Positions 25,539 through 33,858 of a stretch of DNA of 44,900 nt are shown piece after piece. Position numbers and translations under genes: made by a program. The first letter of the stretch is position 1. Each line of letters begins with the position of its first letter. Origin of the DNA: Bacteroidales bacterium (GTDB lineage Bacteria > Bacteroidota > Bacteroidia > Bacteroidales > UBA12481); NCBI GenBank assembly GCA_012523435.1, contig JAAYIP010000191.1, forward strand, positions 1 through 44,900, in the 5' to 3' direction. The notes beneath the pieces are model-generated. The model worked only from the letters and a program-made list of their open reading frames with translations, was not told the DNA's origin and ran no database searches.

Positions 25539-26210
25539 TCAAAAGAGTGCAGTAAATCCTCCTTTAATCTCTTCAACTTTTGAATACCCAAGGTCTCTGA
25601 CAAAATTTAGGCACGAATCATGAATTGTTTGGCTATGAGTCGAAATAACTAAGATTGGCTTATAAGTTTTTAGTAATTCCCTTGAACCACACAAGGCTTT
25701 AAACTCTTCTCCTTCAATATCCATCTTGATTAAGTCTGGAGGGGCAATTGCTTTATCTTCATGTAGCTTATCTAGAGAATTTACTCTAATTGTAAGAGAT
25801 CCTTTATCGGAAATCTTGCCAGTACCGGTTCCTCCTTTGTCATAAAAGGTTGATTCCCCAGTAAAATCACTAATGCCAATCCCAAGCAGTTTTATATTAA
25901 GGATTTTATTAAGCTTAATATGGCGATTAATATAGTTGATATTGATAGGTCTAGGCTCGAAAACGTAAACGGTACCATCTTTTCCAACCAGTTTTGATAA
26001 TACTAGACTCAGATAACCAACATGGCCTCCAATATCATAGCAGCAAGATGAGTTCTTAACATGTTGTTCAAGGAATGCCACAGTGGGTTGTTCATAAGTC
26101 CCCCGTATAAACGATAAACCACTAGCTGCGATAAAGCGATACTTTTCCAGAGGACCTTGTTTAATACGCAGATGAACTACTGATGATATGGATTTTATTA
26201 CTTTTTTCAC
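25539..26210 (-). CDS. FkbM-family SAM-dependent methyltransferase
   Basis: 223 aa from GTG 26210; an in-frame stop at 26229-26231 excludes a longer form and no early ATG exists. The SAM-binding motif is CYDIGGHVGYLSLVLSKL, followed by the acidic strand TVYVFEPRP. The FkbM signature LIKMDIEGEEF is at about 159-169. Members methylate O-atoms of sugars or secondary metabolites. It is noticeably richer in AT than the genes to either side, stands alone, and lies near no glycosyltransferase, so it may have been acquired by transfer. Acceptor unknown. Confidence 0.85.
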   Translation of the reverse strand: MKKVIKSISSVVHLRIKQGPLEKYRFIAASGLSFIRGTYEQPTVAFLEQHVKNSSCCYDIGGHVGYLSLVLSKLVGKDGTVYVFEPRPININYINRHIKLNKILNIKLLGIGISDFTGESTFYDKGGTGTGKISDKGSLTIRVNSLDKLHEDKAIAPPDLIKMDIEGEEFKALCGSRELLKTYKPILVISTHSQTIHDSCLNFVRDLGYSKVEEIKGGFTALF

Positions 26211-26229
26211 CTTAAAAAAATTTCTGAAT

Positions 26230-26237
26230 CAAAGATA
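26230..26237 (-). promoter_or_regulatory. -7 box TATCTTTG of the FkbM methyltransferase gene
   Basis: Exact TAnnTTTG match on the minus strand, 19 bases before the GTG start; no clear -33 box. Confidence 0.4.
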
Positions 26238-26352
26238 GCGTTTAACCAATGTTCCCAGAGCTGGATTTTAGTATTTATGCAGAATTGGATAAGTTTGACC
26301 TGAGATTATCTCAATAACTCAGTTCTTAACCTGTAACCAAAGAAATGTCAAG

Positions 26353-27063
26353 ATGAAAAAAGTGTTATTGTTTTTTGTTCTGTTGCCGGCTTTAGTACTT
26401 AGCAGCTGTGATCCTGAACTGCCTGACGAGGAGTCATTCAAGGATGAGCGTGATGGGAATATTTACCAGACAGTCAAGTTTGGTTCGCAGCTCTGGATGG
26501 CGGAGAACTTGGCTTACCTCCCGGCAGTCAGTCCGGCTGATGTTGGTGCAGACTCGGAGAAGCACTATTATGTCTATGATTATGAGGGTACTAGTGTAGA
26601 TGATGCTAAGGCGTTGCCAAATTATGCCACCTACGGTGTACTTTATAACCGGGAGGCTGCTTTATCGGCTTGCCCGGCGGGCTGGCATTTGCCGAGTGAT
26701 CTGGAATGGTCAGTTTTAACCGATTATCTTGAGGAAAATGGATATGGATTTGAGGGAGACGGATCCGATATTGCCAAGTCGATGGCTTCAACCTCCGAAT
26801 GGACCAGCTCCGATTTTGAGGGTGCTCCAGGGAATGCACGGACCACAAATAACAGTAGTGGTTTCAGTGCCCTGCCTGGTGGTTACCGGAGTCAATATAA
26901 TGAGTTTGCTGGTTTGACTGATTATGCCTACTTCTGGTCGTCAACCGAGGCTAATGGCTCCTACGGCTTGCTGCGTAGCATCTTTTGCGGTGGATCAATG
27001 GTGGATCGGATGAACGGTGCATTCAAGGGAGGCTTCTCCGTTCGCTGCCTCAGAGATGAGTAA
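26353..27063 (+). CDS. FISUMP-domain lipoprotein
   Basis: 236 aa from ATG 26353. The lipoprotein signal peptide ends in a lipobox (ALVLSSC, Cys19), followed by Asp-Pro-Glu. The rest is one FISUMP domain (Fibrobacter succinogenes major paralogous domain): DGNIYQTVKFGSQLWMAENL, CPAGWHLPSDLEWSVL, a GFSALPGGYRS block, FWSSTEANGS, and the C-terminal FSVRCLRDE. Such proteins are secreted or surface-exposed in Bacteroidota and Fibrobacteres; they carry a C-type-lectin-like fold and their ligands are mostly unknown. The gene is alone between the FkbM gene and tRNA-Ala. Confidence 0.9.
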   Translation: MKKVLLFFVLLPALVLSSCDPELPDEESFKDERDGNIYQTVKFGSQLWMAENLAYLPAVSPADVGADSEKHYYVYDYEGTSVDDAKALPNYATYGVLYNREAALSACPAGWHLPSDLEWSVLTDYLEENGYGFEGDGSDIAKSMASTSEWTSSDFEGAPGNARTTNNSSGFSALPGGYRSQYNEFAGLTDYAYFWSSTEANGSYGLLRSIFCGGSMVDRMNGAFKGGFSVRCLRDE

Positions 27064-27082
27064 AGTAGGCTGATTTTCACCG

Positions 27083-27156
27083 TGGAGACGAACGGAATCG
27101 AACCGTCGACCTCTTGACTGCCAGTCAAACGCTCTAGCCAACTGAGCTACGCCCCC
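27083..27156 (-). tRNA. tRNA-Ala (anticodon GGC)
   Basis: 74 bases on the minus strand. Acceptor GGGGGCG pairs with CGTCTCC, D-arm GCTC/GAGC, anticodon stem TTTGA/TCAAG around loop CTGGCAG (anticodon GGC), and TTCGATT in the T-loop. Discriminator A; the 3' CCA is not encoded, as is common in Bacteroidota. Confidence 0.93.
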
Positions 27157-27405
27157 AAAATCGGACTGCTAAAATAGATGTTTTTTTGTTTCATCCCGAT
27201 GACACCGGGTAGAATTTTTTCATAACCGTGTCAAACTAGCTGGTTGTCAGCACAACAAACCATCTAATCCCAACGTAAAACTATGTAGTTGAAGGTCATA
27301 GGGCTACAACTCAGGGTACAGAATAATCCCTGAAAAAGTGATGCCGGAATACCTTTGATATTGTTTGGAGAATTCATACTTTTATCACCTCAAAAATTTA
27401 TTCTG
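27157..27405. other. Intergenic region between tRNA-Ala and tonB
   Basis: No gene found in these 249 bases. It holds a short hairpin TCAGGG-N11-CCCTGA (27311-27333) and a -7 box TACCTTTG (27350-27357) on the plus strand, about 50 bases before the tonB ATG. A weak CCCG/CGGG repeat with a T-run (about 27197-27226) might end plus-strand transcription from the FISUMP gene. Confidence 0.4.
27350..27357 (+). promoter_or_regulatory. -7 box TACCTTTG of tonB
   Basis: Exact TAnnTTTG match, with transcription expected near 27364 and the tonB ATG at 27406. The -33 region shows no TTG; the preceding 6-bp hairpin may matter instead. Confidence 0.4.
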
Positions 27406-28098
27406 ATGGTACCAAAGAAAACAGATCGGGCAAACCTTGAGACGAAGAAAGGACTCTTCATCGAGATCGGGCTGGTCATTGCATTAGCCCTAACGCTGGC
27501 CGCCTTCGAATACACTAAAGAGGATTTGAGAACGGCAAATATTCAGGCTATCCGTGATGTACAAGGTGAAGAGGAGATTATCCCGATCACCCGTCAGGAG
27601 CTCCAAAAACCACAGGATCCTCCAAAACCAAAAACCGTCATCATTGACCTGAATATCGTGGAAGATGATATTGAGCTGACCGATGAGCTTGACTTTGAAT
27701 CTTTCGACGCTAACCAAGATGACGCTATTCAAATCGCTGACGTCATCGGAAATAAGGAAGAAGAAGAGGAGGAAGATGTGGAGGTTTTCTATATCGTAGA
27801 GACCATGCCGCAGTTCCAGGGAGAAGGAATCGAAGCTTTCCGTGCTTACATCCAAAAGAACGTGACATACCCACAACTCGCCCTGGAAAACGGGATCAGT
27901 GGTATCGTCTATGTCAGCTTCGTAATCAACCGCCGTGGAGAACTTACCAATATCAGTATTCTCCGTTCCGTTGACCCATCTCTGGATGAAGAAGTAATCC
28001 GGGCCCTGAAAGCTGCCCCTAAATGGGAACCAGGTAAACAACGCGGGAAACCGGTTAACGTATCTTTCTCTATCCCAATTCGATTCATTCTCAATTAA
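27406..28098 (+). CDS. tonB: TonB-family energy transducer
   Basis: ATG at 27406 gives 230 aa; an in-frame start at 27355 would put 17 odd residues before the anchor. A single N-terminal helix (about 15-31, IEIGLVIALALTLAAFEY) is followed by a Pro/Lys-rich stretch with PQDPPKPK, an acidic region (NKEEEEEEDVEV), and the TonB C-terminal domain (GIEAFRAYIQKNVTYPQLALENGISGIVYVSFVINRRG; end IPIRFIL). It transmits proton-motive force to TonB-dependent outer-membrane receptors. No exbBD is adjacent, as usual for the many TonB copies of Bacteroidota. It ends in a strong terminator. Confidence 0.93.
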   Translation: MVPKKTDRANLETKKGLFIEIGLVIALALTLAAFEYTKEDLRTANIQAIRDVQGEEEIIPITRQELQKPQDPPKPKTVIIDLNIVEDDIELTDELDFESFDANQDDAIQIADVIGNKEEEEEEDVEVFYIVETMPQFQGEGIEAFRAYIQKNVTYPQLALENGISGIVYVSFVINRRGELTNISILRSVDPSLDEEVIRALKAAPKWEPGKQRGKPVNVSFSIPIRFILN

Positions 28099-28117
28099 GT
28101 AGTTCATTCATAAAGGG

Positions 28118-28147
28118 AAAGGCTGCTCCTAAAGGCAGCCTTTTTTA
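28118..28147 (+). terminator. Rho-independent terminator of tonB
   Basis: AAAGGCTGC (28118-28126) pairs perfectly with GCAGCCTTT (28135-28143) around an 8-base loop, followed by a T-run. It separates tonB from hflX. Confidence 0.88.
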
Positions 28148-28174
28148 ATATCTGATTTACAGGGTAATAGATAT

Positions 28175-29374
28175 ATGACAGCTGGATTGATCGACAAAGA
28201 ACTTTCACGGGGCGAACGGGCACTGCTGATTGGAGTGGTCCGGAAAAACCAAGACATCAGAACCGTTACCGATTACCTCGATGAACTGGAGTTCCTCGCT
28301 AATACCGCCGGCGCTACGATCCTCACCCGCTTCATCCAACGAATGGAGGATCCAAACCCGGCAACCCTCATCGGTAAAGGGAAGATGGAGGAAATCATGA
28401 CCTATATCGAAGATCATGCGATCGATCTGATCATCTTCGACGACGACCTGACCCCTACCCAGCTCCGAAATATCGAGGGATTCTTCAAAATAAAAGTGCT
28501 CGACCGTACCAACCTTATCCTCGATATCTTCGCTAGCCGTGCCCAGACAGCCTATGCAAAAGTCCAGGTGGAGCTGGCTCAATACCTCTATATCCTGCCC
28601 CGCCTGGCGGGAATGTGGACACACCTTGAACGGCAACGAGGAGGAATCGGAATGCGCGGTCCCGGTGAACGCGAAATCGAAACCGACCGCCGTATCATCC
28701 GCGAACGAATCGCCCGCCTTCGCGAAGAACTCAAGAAAATCGACCTCCAAATGGCAACCCAGCGGAAAAACCGCGGGAAACTGGTCAGAGTCGCCCTGGT
28801 AGGTTACACCAACGTGGGAAAATCTACCCTGATGAACCTCGTTAGTAAATCCGAAGTCTTCGCCGAAAATAAACTCTTCGCAACCCTCGATACCACCACC
28901 CGTAAAGTGGTCATCGAAAACCTTCCATTCCTGCTCAGCGATACCGTGGGTTTTATCCGCAAACTGCCACACCACCTCGTCGAATCTTTCAAAAGTACTC
29001 TTGACGAAGTGAGAGAATCCGATATCCTCCTCCATGTAGTCGATATTTCTCACCCAGGATTCGAAGAACAAATCAGTGTGGTCGAACAAACTTTGGTCGA
29101 GCTGGATTCAGGAGATAAACCCACTATTCTTATATTCAATAAGATAGATGCTTTTACCTACGAGGAAAAAGATCCCGACGACCTCACTCCGATCCGCCGC
29201 GAAAATTTTAGCCTGGAGGATTTGATGAACTCCTGGATGGCAAAAAACAATAATCCTTGTATTTTTATCTCCGCAAAACAAAAAACTAATCTGGAGCAGT
29301 TAAAACAGTTACTTTATGACAAAGTCAGGGAGATTCATGCCGCACGATACCCATATGACACTTTCCTCTATTAA
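28175..29374 (+). CDS. hflX: GTPase HflX
   Basis: 399 aa from ATG 28175, full length. The N-terminal HflX domain (about 20-190) carries the conserved GGIGMRGPGEREIETDRR stretch. The G domain follows: P-loop GYTNVGKST (210-218), G3 DTVGF (256-260), G4 NKID (322-325) and a G5-like FISAK. HflX binds the 50S subunit and splits stalled or hibernating ribosomes, notably after heat stress. Its codon use (many NNC codons) differs from the AT-richer genes just upstream. The serine hydrolase gene overlaps its end by 20 bases. Confidence 0.97.
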   Translation: MTAGLIDKELSRGERALLIGVVRKNQDIRTVTDYLDELEFLANTAGATILTRFIQRMEDPNPATLIGKGKMEEIMTYIEDHAIDLIIFDDDLTPTQLRNIEGFFKIKVLDRTNLILDIFASRAQTAYAKVQVELAQYLYILPRLAGMWTHLERQRGGIGMRGPGEREIETDRRIIRERIARLREELKKIDLQMATQRKNRGKLVRVALVGYTNVGKSTLMNLVSKSEVFAENKLFATLDTTTRKVVIENLPFLLSDTVGFIRKLPHHLVESFKSTLDEVRESDILLHVVDISHPGFEEQISVVEQTLVELDSGDKPTILIFNKIDAFTYEEKDPDDLTPIRRENFSLEDLMNSWMAKNNNPCIFISAKQKTNLEQLKQLLYDKVREIHAARYPYDTFLY

Positions 29375-30515
29375 ACCTATTCTTCGTACAGTCGCCTTTA
29401 TCCTCCTGGCAGCACTTCTCGCCCCGCCAGCCTGTGTGCGTTACCAAAGCAGCGGCGGCCAGGCAGAACCCGACGATCCTTACTTCGCTAATTTCCCAAT
29501 TTATGCTGAACTAACGCCCGAAAGAGCCGAAATCACCGATAATCTCAGCACCTATTTCGAGCGAATGAATCGCGCCGGATTCAATGGCACCGTCCTCTTC
29601 GCCGAAAATGGCGAAATCGTCTTCGCTAAAGCTTACGGTTACTGCAACCTCCAACAAAAAGATTCCCTGTCGCTGGAATCATCCTTCCAGCTCGCCTCCG
29701 TGTCAAAGCCAATAACAGCTTTGGCTGTCCTGATCCTGGAAGAGGAAAAGAAACTATCTGTTGATGATACCATTACCCGGTATCTACCCGGATTGCCCTA
29801 TGAAGGTATAACCATCCGACACCTGCTCTCCCATCGGAGCGGATTGCCAAACTATATGTACTTCTGCGAGGATTACTGGACTGATAAAGAGGGCGCTGTC
29901 TCAAATGAGGAGATGATCCACCTGATGATCCGCCATTCTCCTAAACGATACTATCTGCCCGACCGACGATATAATTATTCCAATACGAATTATGCCCTTT
30001 TAGCATCAATCGTTGAACGAGTCTCGGAAATGCCATTCGAAACATTCGTGAAAAAGCGCATCTTCGAGCCGCTACAGATGAAAAATGCCATGATCTATAA
30101 TAAGGCCGCTCAACCATCAAACGATAACCCGGTGCTGGGTTATGTCTCCTCTAGATTGGTGGCCGAAAATAATTTTCTCAATGGCGTCGTGGGCGATAAG
30201 GGAGTCTATGCCTCCGCCTTCGACCTGCTGAAACTCGATCAAGCCCTCTATACCGATAAACTGGTCAGCCAAGAAACCCTCAAAAAAGCTTTCGAGCCCC
30301 AGCATAAGGACCTCCGACCTAATGATAATTATGGCCTTGGCTGGCGATTGGATGTGTCTGATGAGCTTAACCCGGTTGTGTACCATACCGGATGGTGGAA
30401 AGGCTTCCGAACCTATTTTATCCGGGAACTGAGTGAAAAGCGAACGATTATTATTCTTTCTAATACATTGAAAGCCAGTCGATTCAATACCAGAGAGCTG
30501 CGCGAGCTCTTCTGA
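29355..30515 (+). CDS. Class C beta-lactamase-like serine hydrolase
   Basis: ATG at 29355 gives 386 aa and overlaps hflX by 20 bases (an earlier ATG at 29337 is possible). The N-terminus is a signal sequence ending LLAPPAC, a weak lipobox. Active-site motifs are S115-V-S-K118, Y208-S-N210 and H344-T-G346, in the order and spacing of the beta-lactamase class C/DD-peptidase/esterase family. These enzymes act on peptidoglycan peptides, esters or D-amino-acid peptides in the periplasm; antibiotic hydrolysis is not implied. It is translationally coupled to hflX, an unusual pairing. Its stop codon abuts the asd stop codon directly. Confidence 0.9.
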   Translation: MTLSSIKPILRTVAFILLAALLAPPACVRYQSSGGQAEPDDPYFANFPIYAELTPERAEITDNLSTYFERMNRAGFNGTVLFAENGEIVFAKAYGYCNLQQKDSLSLESSFQLASVSKPITALAVLILEEEKKLSVDDTITRYLPGLPYEGITIRHLLSHRSGLPNYMYFCEDYWTDKEGAVSNEEMIHLMIRHSPKRYYLPDRRYNYSNTNYALLASIVERVSEMPFETFVKKRIFEPLQMKNAMIYNKAAQPSNDNPVLGYVSSRLVAENNFLNGVVGDKGVYASAFDLLKLDQALYTDKLVSQETLKKAFEPQHKDLRPNDNYGLGWRLDVSDELNPVVYHTGWWKGFRTYFIRELSEKRTIIILSNTLKASRFNTRELRELF

Positions 30516-31547
30516 TTATTCGACAATCCCTTCAGCTACCAAATACTCAGCAATCTGAACAGCATTGGTCGCTGCTCCTTTTCGTAGATTATCTGATACA
30601 ACCCAGAGATTAAGGCAATTATCCCTTGACTCGTCGCGGCGAATCCTCCCCACGAAAACCTCATCCCTCTCGTGCGCTAAGAGTGCCATGGGATACTCAA
30701 AAGCAGCCGGATTGTCCAATACGACGATCCCCTCAGTGTTTGTCAATAGCTTACGTACCTCAGCCAAATCATAGTCACGCTCGAACTCAAGATTGACAGC
30801 TTCGGAATGCCCGCCGGTTACCGGAACCCGCACGGCAGTTGCCGTAACCATAATGGAATTGTCGCCCAAAATCTTCCTGGTTTCATTCACCAGCTTCATC
30901 TCCTCCTTGGTGTAGCCATTCTCGAGAAACGTGTCGCACTGCGGTATGCAGTTCCGATAGATGGTATGCGGATAGGCTTTCTCAATAGAATTGGTTGCGG
31001 CTGGTAGGTGACCCGCAACGGCCAGAACCGTGGCCCGCTCTTCGTGCTCCAGCTGCCTCAGTGCCTTAATACCAGTGCCGGAAACAGACTGATAGGTGCT
31101 GACTACAATTCGTTTAATGCGGTACATGCGATGCAGGGGTGCAAGAACCATCAGCATCTGAATGGTGGAACAGTTCGGGTTCGCTATGATCCGGTCGCCC
31201 TGCCGTAGCATTCCGGCATTGATCTCGGGAATCACCAGCTTCACCTTAGGATCCATCCGCCAAGCCGAGGAATTGTCAACTACATACGTGCCAACTTTGG
31301 CAAACTCCGGCGCCCAACGCTGCGAAGTGCCGCCTCCAGCAGAAAAAATCGCTATGGCCGGCTTCATGGCAATAGCTTCCTCCATCGACCTGACAAGGTG
31401 TTCTTCTCCCCTAAAGATGACTTTCTTACCTACCGATTTTTCAGAGGCAACCGGAATTAGTTGACTGACAGGGAATTGTCGCTCTTCTAGTACTTGTAAC
31501 ATCTTACTGCCAACCAACCCGGTGGCACCTACAACTGCAACTTTCAT
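30516..31547 (-). CDS. asd: Aspartate-semialdehyde dehydrogenase
   Basis: ATG at 31547 gives 343 aa (an in-frame TTG lies 9 bases upstream). The NADP-binding loop is VVGATGLVGSKML at the N-terminus. The catalytic Cys sits in NPNCSTIQM (C126). GTGIKALRQLEHE and the late VTGGHSEAVNLEF, with catalytic His, complete the site. It reduces beta-aspartyl phosphate to aspartate semialdehyde for lysine/diaminopimelate, threonine and methionine synthesis. It stands alone. The stop codon touches the serine hydrolase stop with no base between. Confidence 0.96.
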   Translation of the reverse strand: MKVAVVGATGLVGSKMLQVLEERQFPVSQLIPVASEKSVGKKVIFRGEEHLVRSMEEAIAMKPAIAIFSAGGGTSQRWAPEFAKVGTYVVDNSSAWRMDPKVKLVIPEINAGMLRQGDRIIANPNCSTIQMLMVLAPLHRMYRIKRIVVSTYQSVSGTGIKALRQLEHEERATVLAVAGHLPAATNSIEKAYPHTIYRNCIPQCDTFLENGYTKEEMKLVNETRKILGDNSIMVTATAVRVPVTGGHSEAVNLEFERDYDLAEVRKLLTNTEGIVVLDNPAAFEYPMALLAHERDEVFVGRIRRDESRDNCLNLWVVSDNLRKGAATNAVQIAEYLVAEGIVE

Positions 31548-31592
31548 TTTTTCCAATCCAAGGTTAAAAATCCATCTATACCATCAAATCCA

Positions 31593-31600
31593 CAAAGATA
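31593..31600 (-). promoter_or_regulatory. -7 box TATCTTTG of asd
   Basis: Exact TAnnTTTG match on the minus strand, 45 bases before the asd ATG and only 6 bases from the divergent lamin-tail-domain gene start. The two genes must share or overlap regulatory DNA. Confidence 0.45.
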
Positions 31601-31606
31601 AACGCA

Positions 31607-33265
31607 ATGCTGTTAATATTTCTGGTCCTGATTAGTGAAATTATGTTCGACCCGGATCCATCGGTCGGATTACCGGCTTATGAATATGTTGAGTTGTATA
31701 ATCCAGGGAATGAGTCGGTTGACCTGACCGGATGGATGTGGGTGGTTGGATCTAAAAGTCAGACAGTCAAGATGATAAAAAAAGGAGTGGTACCACCCGG
31801 CGGCTTCCTAATCCTCTGTAGCCAGTCGGCTACTAACCATTTTCGTCTTTTTGGTGAGGTGGGAGAAATAGAATCGTTTCCTGCTCTACGTAACACCGGT
31901 GACCGGCTCTCTCTGCTCAACCGAAATAGGGAGCTGGTGCATACTGTTTCTTATGCCCCCGATCGCTTTGACGACCTGATCAAGGAGAATGGGGGATGGT
32001 CGCTGGAATTGGCCGATTATTCAAAGCCTTGCTCAGATGAGGCCTGGCGACCTTCATGCGATCCTTCGGGCGGAACGCCGGGAAGAGCCAACTCACAAAA
32101 CCTAGCCTTGCCCGATGTGGATCCGCCGCTGTTGCTTCGAGCCGGATGTTATGATTCTGGGGAGCTTTTCCTGCTCTTTTCCGGAGGATTGGCTCCGCTT
32201 CAGGCCCATGAGGAAATCTGCTGTAGGTTTTCTCCGGGTGAGCTGATTGCTAGTATGATACCATCACCAATGTATGGGTTTCCGGGGCTGTTTTTTGAAC
32301 TACCCGAGGGTGTGGAGGTTGGACTAACCTATTCTATTGAGCTCCAGGGTGAAGTCTTCGATTGCTCAGGCCAGAAAGCCCTAACTTCTTCGATCTCTTT
32401 TGCTCTACCTCAACCGCCAGTCGCCGGCGATCTGGTCATTTCGGAGGTCATGTTCGATCCAATTCCGGGACAAGTGGAGTTTGTCGAACTGTTCAATCTA
32501 TCGGATCATACCGTAGAATTGGGTGATCTTCTTCTGGCACGCGCCGATACTGCCGGAAAGGTGGTTTCGTTTTCGGATGATCAGGAGTGCTCTTACTTAC
32601 TTTTGCCGGGAGAATATGCTCTTTTTACCGGAAATGGACGGCTTTTTCATCAGGCCTGGCCGGATCCAGGCCTGGCCTGCGCAGCAATCCGCTCCGATAT
32701 GCCAACGTTGGTTAACTCAGAGGCCCGCCTGCTCCTGCTTACCTCCACCGGCGATACCATCGATCAGATCTCCTATTCACCCGATTGGCACTACCCATAT
32801 CTGGCGGAAAAGAAGGGGATATCTTTGGAACGTGCTGATTTTCAGAGATCGGGATTGAATCAGACTAATTGGTGCTCGGCCTCTGCGGGATGCGGTGGGG
32901 CAACGCCCGGAAGGATAAACTCCAACCGACCGGTCGCCCGGCAAAACGAGGGAACCCCTTTCACCATAGTTCATCAGGCAGAATGGAATCAGAATCATCA
33001 GGATCAAGCTGTTGTGGTTATAGCATATGCCTTTGATGATCCGGGCTGGTTTGCCCAGGTTTCGGTTTTTAATGATGTCGGTAAAGCTGTTCGGGTTATT
33101 TTCCCGTTCAATCAGTTGGGAAAAACGGGCTCACTGATTTGGGATGGTTTGGATCAGCAGGGGCGACTGGTGGAGGAGGGAATATACCTCTTGATAGCTG
33201 AGTATGTTCATCCATCCGGTCAGAAAGGGCGGTGGAAAAGTGCTTGTGGGGTAAGACGAGATTAG
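31607..33265 (+). CDS. Secreted protein with two lamin-tail domains
   Basis: 552 aa from ATG 31607; an in-frame stop at 31565 excludes a longer form. Two LTD domains begin with ISEIMFDPDP (about 9-) and ISEVMFDPIP (about 279-), each with the EYVELYNPGN/EFVELFNLSD strand and a closing ATPGRINS-like turn. The C-terminal 85 residues look like a FlgD-type Ig fold (GSLIWDGLDQQGRLVEEGIYLLIAEY). Only about 8 hydrophobic residues precede the first domain, so the signal peptide is unusually short or missing. LTD proteins in bacteria are often surface-associated. It overlaps the convergent LOG gene by 4 bases. Confidence 0.83.
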   Translation: MLLIFLVLISEIMFDPDPSVGLPAYEYVELYNPGNESVDLTGWMWVVGSKSQTVKMIKKGVVPPGGFLILCSQSATNHFRLFGEVGEIESFPALRNTGDRLSLLNRNRELVHTVSYAPDRFDDLIKENGGWSLELADYSKPCSDEAWRPSCDPSGGTPGRANSQNLALPDVDPPLLLRAGCYDSGELFLLFSGGLAPLQAHEEICCRFSPGELIASMIPSPMYGFPGLFFELPEGVEVGLTYSIELQGEVFDCSGQKALTSSISFALPQPPVAGDLVISEVMFDPIPGQVEFVELFNLSDHTVELGDLLLARADTAGKVVSFSDDQECSYLLLPGEYALFTGNGRLFHQAWPDPGLACAAIRSDMPTLVNSEARLLLLTSTGDTIDQISYSPDWHYPYLAEKKGISLERADFQRSGLNQTNWCSASAGCGGATPGRINSNRPVARQNEGTPFTIVHQAEWNQNHQDQAVVVIAYAFDDPGWFAQVSVFNDVGKAVRVIFPFNQLGKTGSLIWDGLDQQGRLVEEGIYLLIAEYVHPSGQKGRWKSACGVRRD

Positions 33266-33858
33266 CGTACCAGTGCAAAATTATGGGCGTCGGATTCCCA
33301 TCCTGGCGCTGATTCAATGGCTGGTAGAACCTCCTCAGGCTCCTTAACCACCTGCCACATCTCCCGGTGCCTGCTTCCGAGAAACTTGTTCTCTAACATG
33401 GAGTCCAATAAACTTACCAGAGGATCGTAATAACTAAAACTGTTCAAGATGATCATGGGTTTGGTGAATTGGCCTAATCGTTTGAGGCTCAAGGTTTCCA
33501 TGAACTCTTCCATGGTCCCGCAACCACCGGGAAGGGTAACAACGGCATCAACCCGGTCAATCATGGCCTCTTTTCGTTGAGCCATGGTATCTGTCAGGAT
33601 CAGTTCACTCAGATTGGGATGGTTCCACTCAACGGCGGTCATGAACCTGGGCATAATCCCGATAGCTTTTCCCCCGCTGGCCATCACCTCATCAGCCAGG
33701 ACGCCCATCAGGCCGCTGCGACTGCCACCAAACACCAAATCAATACCCTCGTTGGCCAAGAGCCTTCCCAGCCGGCGCGCAGGTTCGATGAACCGTTCAG
33801 GCGTCAGTGTACTGGAAGCGCAGTAAATACAGATGCGGCGATGAACGAATCGGGTCAT
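33262..33858 (-). CDS. LOG-family protein (nucleotide 5'-monophosphate nucleosidase-like)
   Basis: 198 aa from ATG 33858, overlapping the PNP stop in an ATGA arrangement. The family signatures are GGSRSGLMG near residue 44 and [10 protein letters not shown] near 110, which bind the ribose-phosphate. LOG proteins hydrolyse nucleotide monophosphates such as cytokinin riboside phosphates, AMP or GMP to base and ribose phosphate. Coupling with purine-nucleoside phosphorylase fits purine salvage. Many are misnamed lysine decarboxylase; no PLP-decarboxylase features are present. Confidence 0.92.
   Translation of the reverse strand: MTRFVHRRICIYCASSTLTPERFIEPARRLGRLLANEGIDLVFGGSRSGLMGVLADEVMASGGKAIGIMPRFMTAVEWNHPNLSELILTDTMAQRKEAMIDRVDAVVTLPGGCGTMEEFMETLSLKRLGQFTKPMIILNSFSYYDPLVSLLDSMLENKFLGSRHREMWQVVKEPEEVLPAIESAPGWESDAHNFALVR

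Noticed and set aside
27197-27226. Terminator CCCG-N7-CGGG followed by a T-run after the FISUMP gene
   Set aside because: The stem is only four pairs and the distance from the stop is over 130 bases; too weak to call.
27490-28107. 205-codon minus-strand frame opposite tonB
   Set aside because: The tonB domain and terminator on the plus strand explain this DNA; the reverse frame has no domain.
28205-29089. Long open frame (294 codons) on the minus strand opposite hflX
   Set aside because: It mirrors the hflX codons, has no recognisable domain, and hflX is unmistakable on the plus strand.
33262-33858. Lysine decarboxylase
   Set aside because: The PGGxGT motif and size show a LOG-family nucleosidase; the decarboxylase name is a known misannotation.
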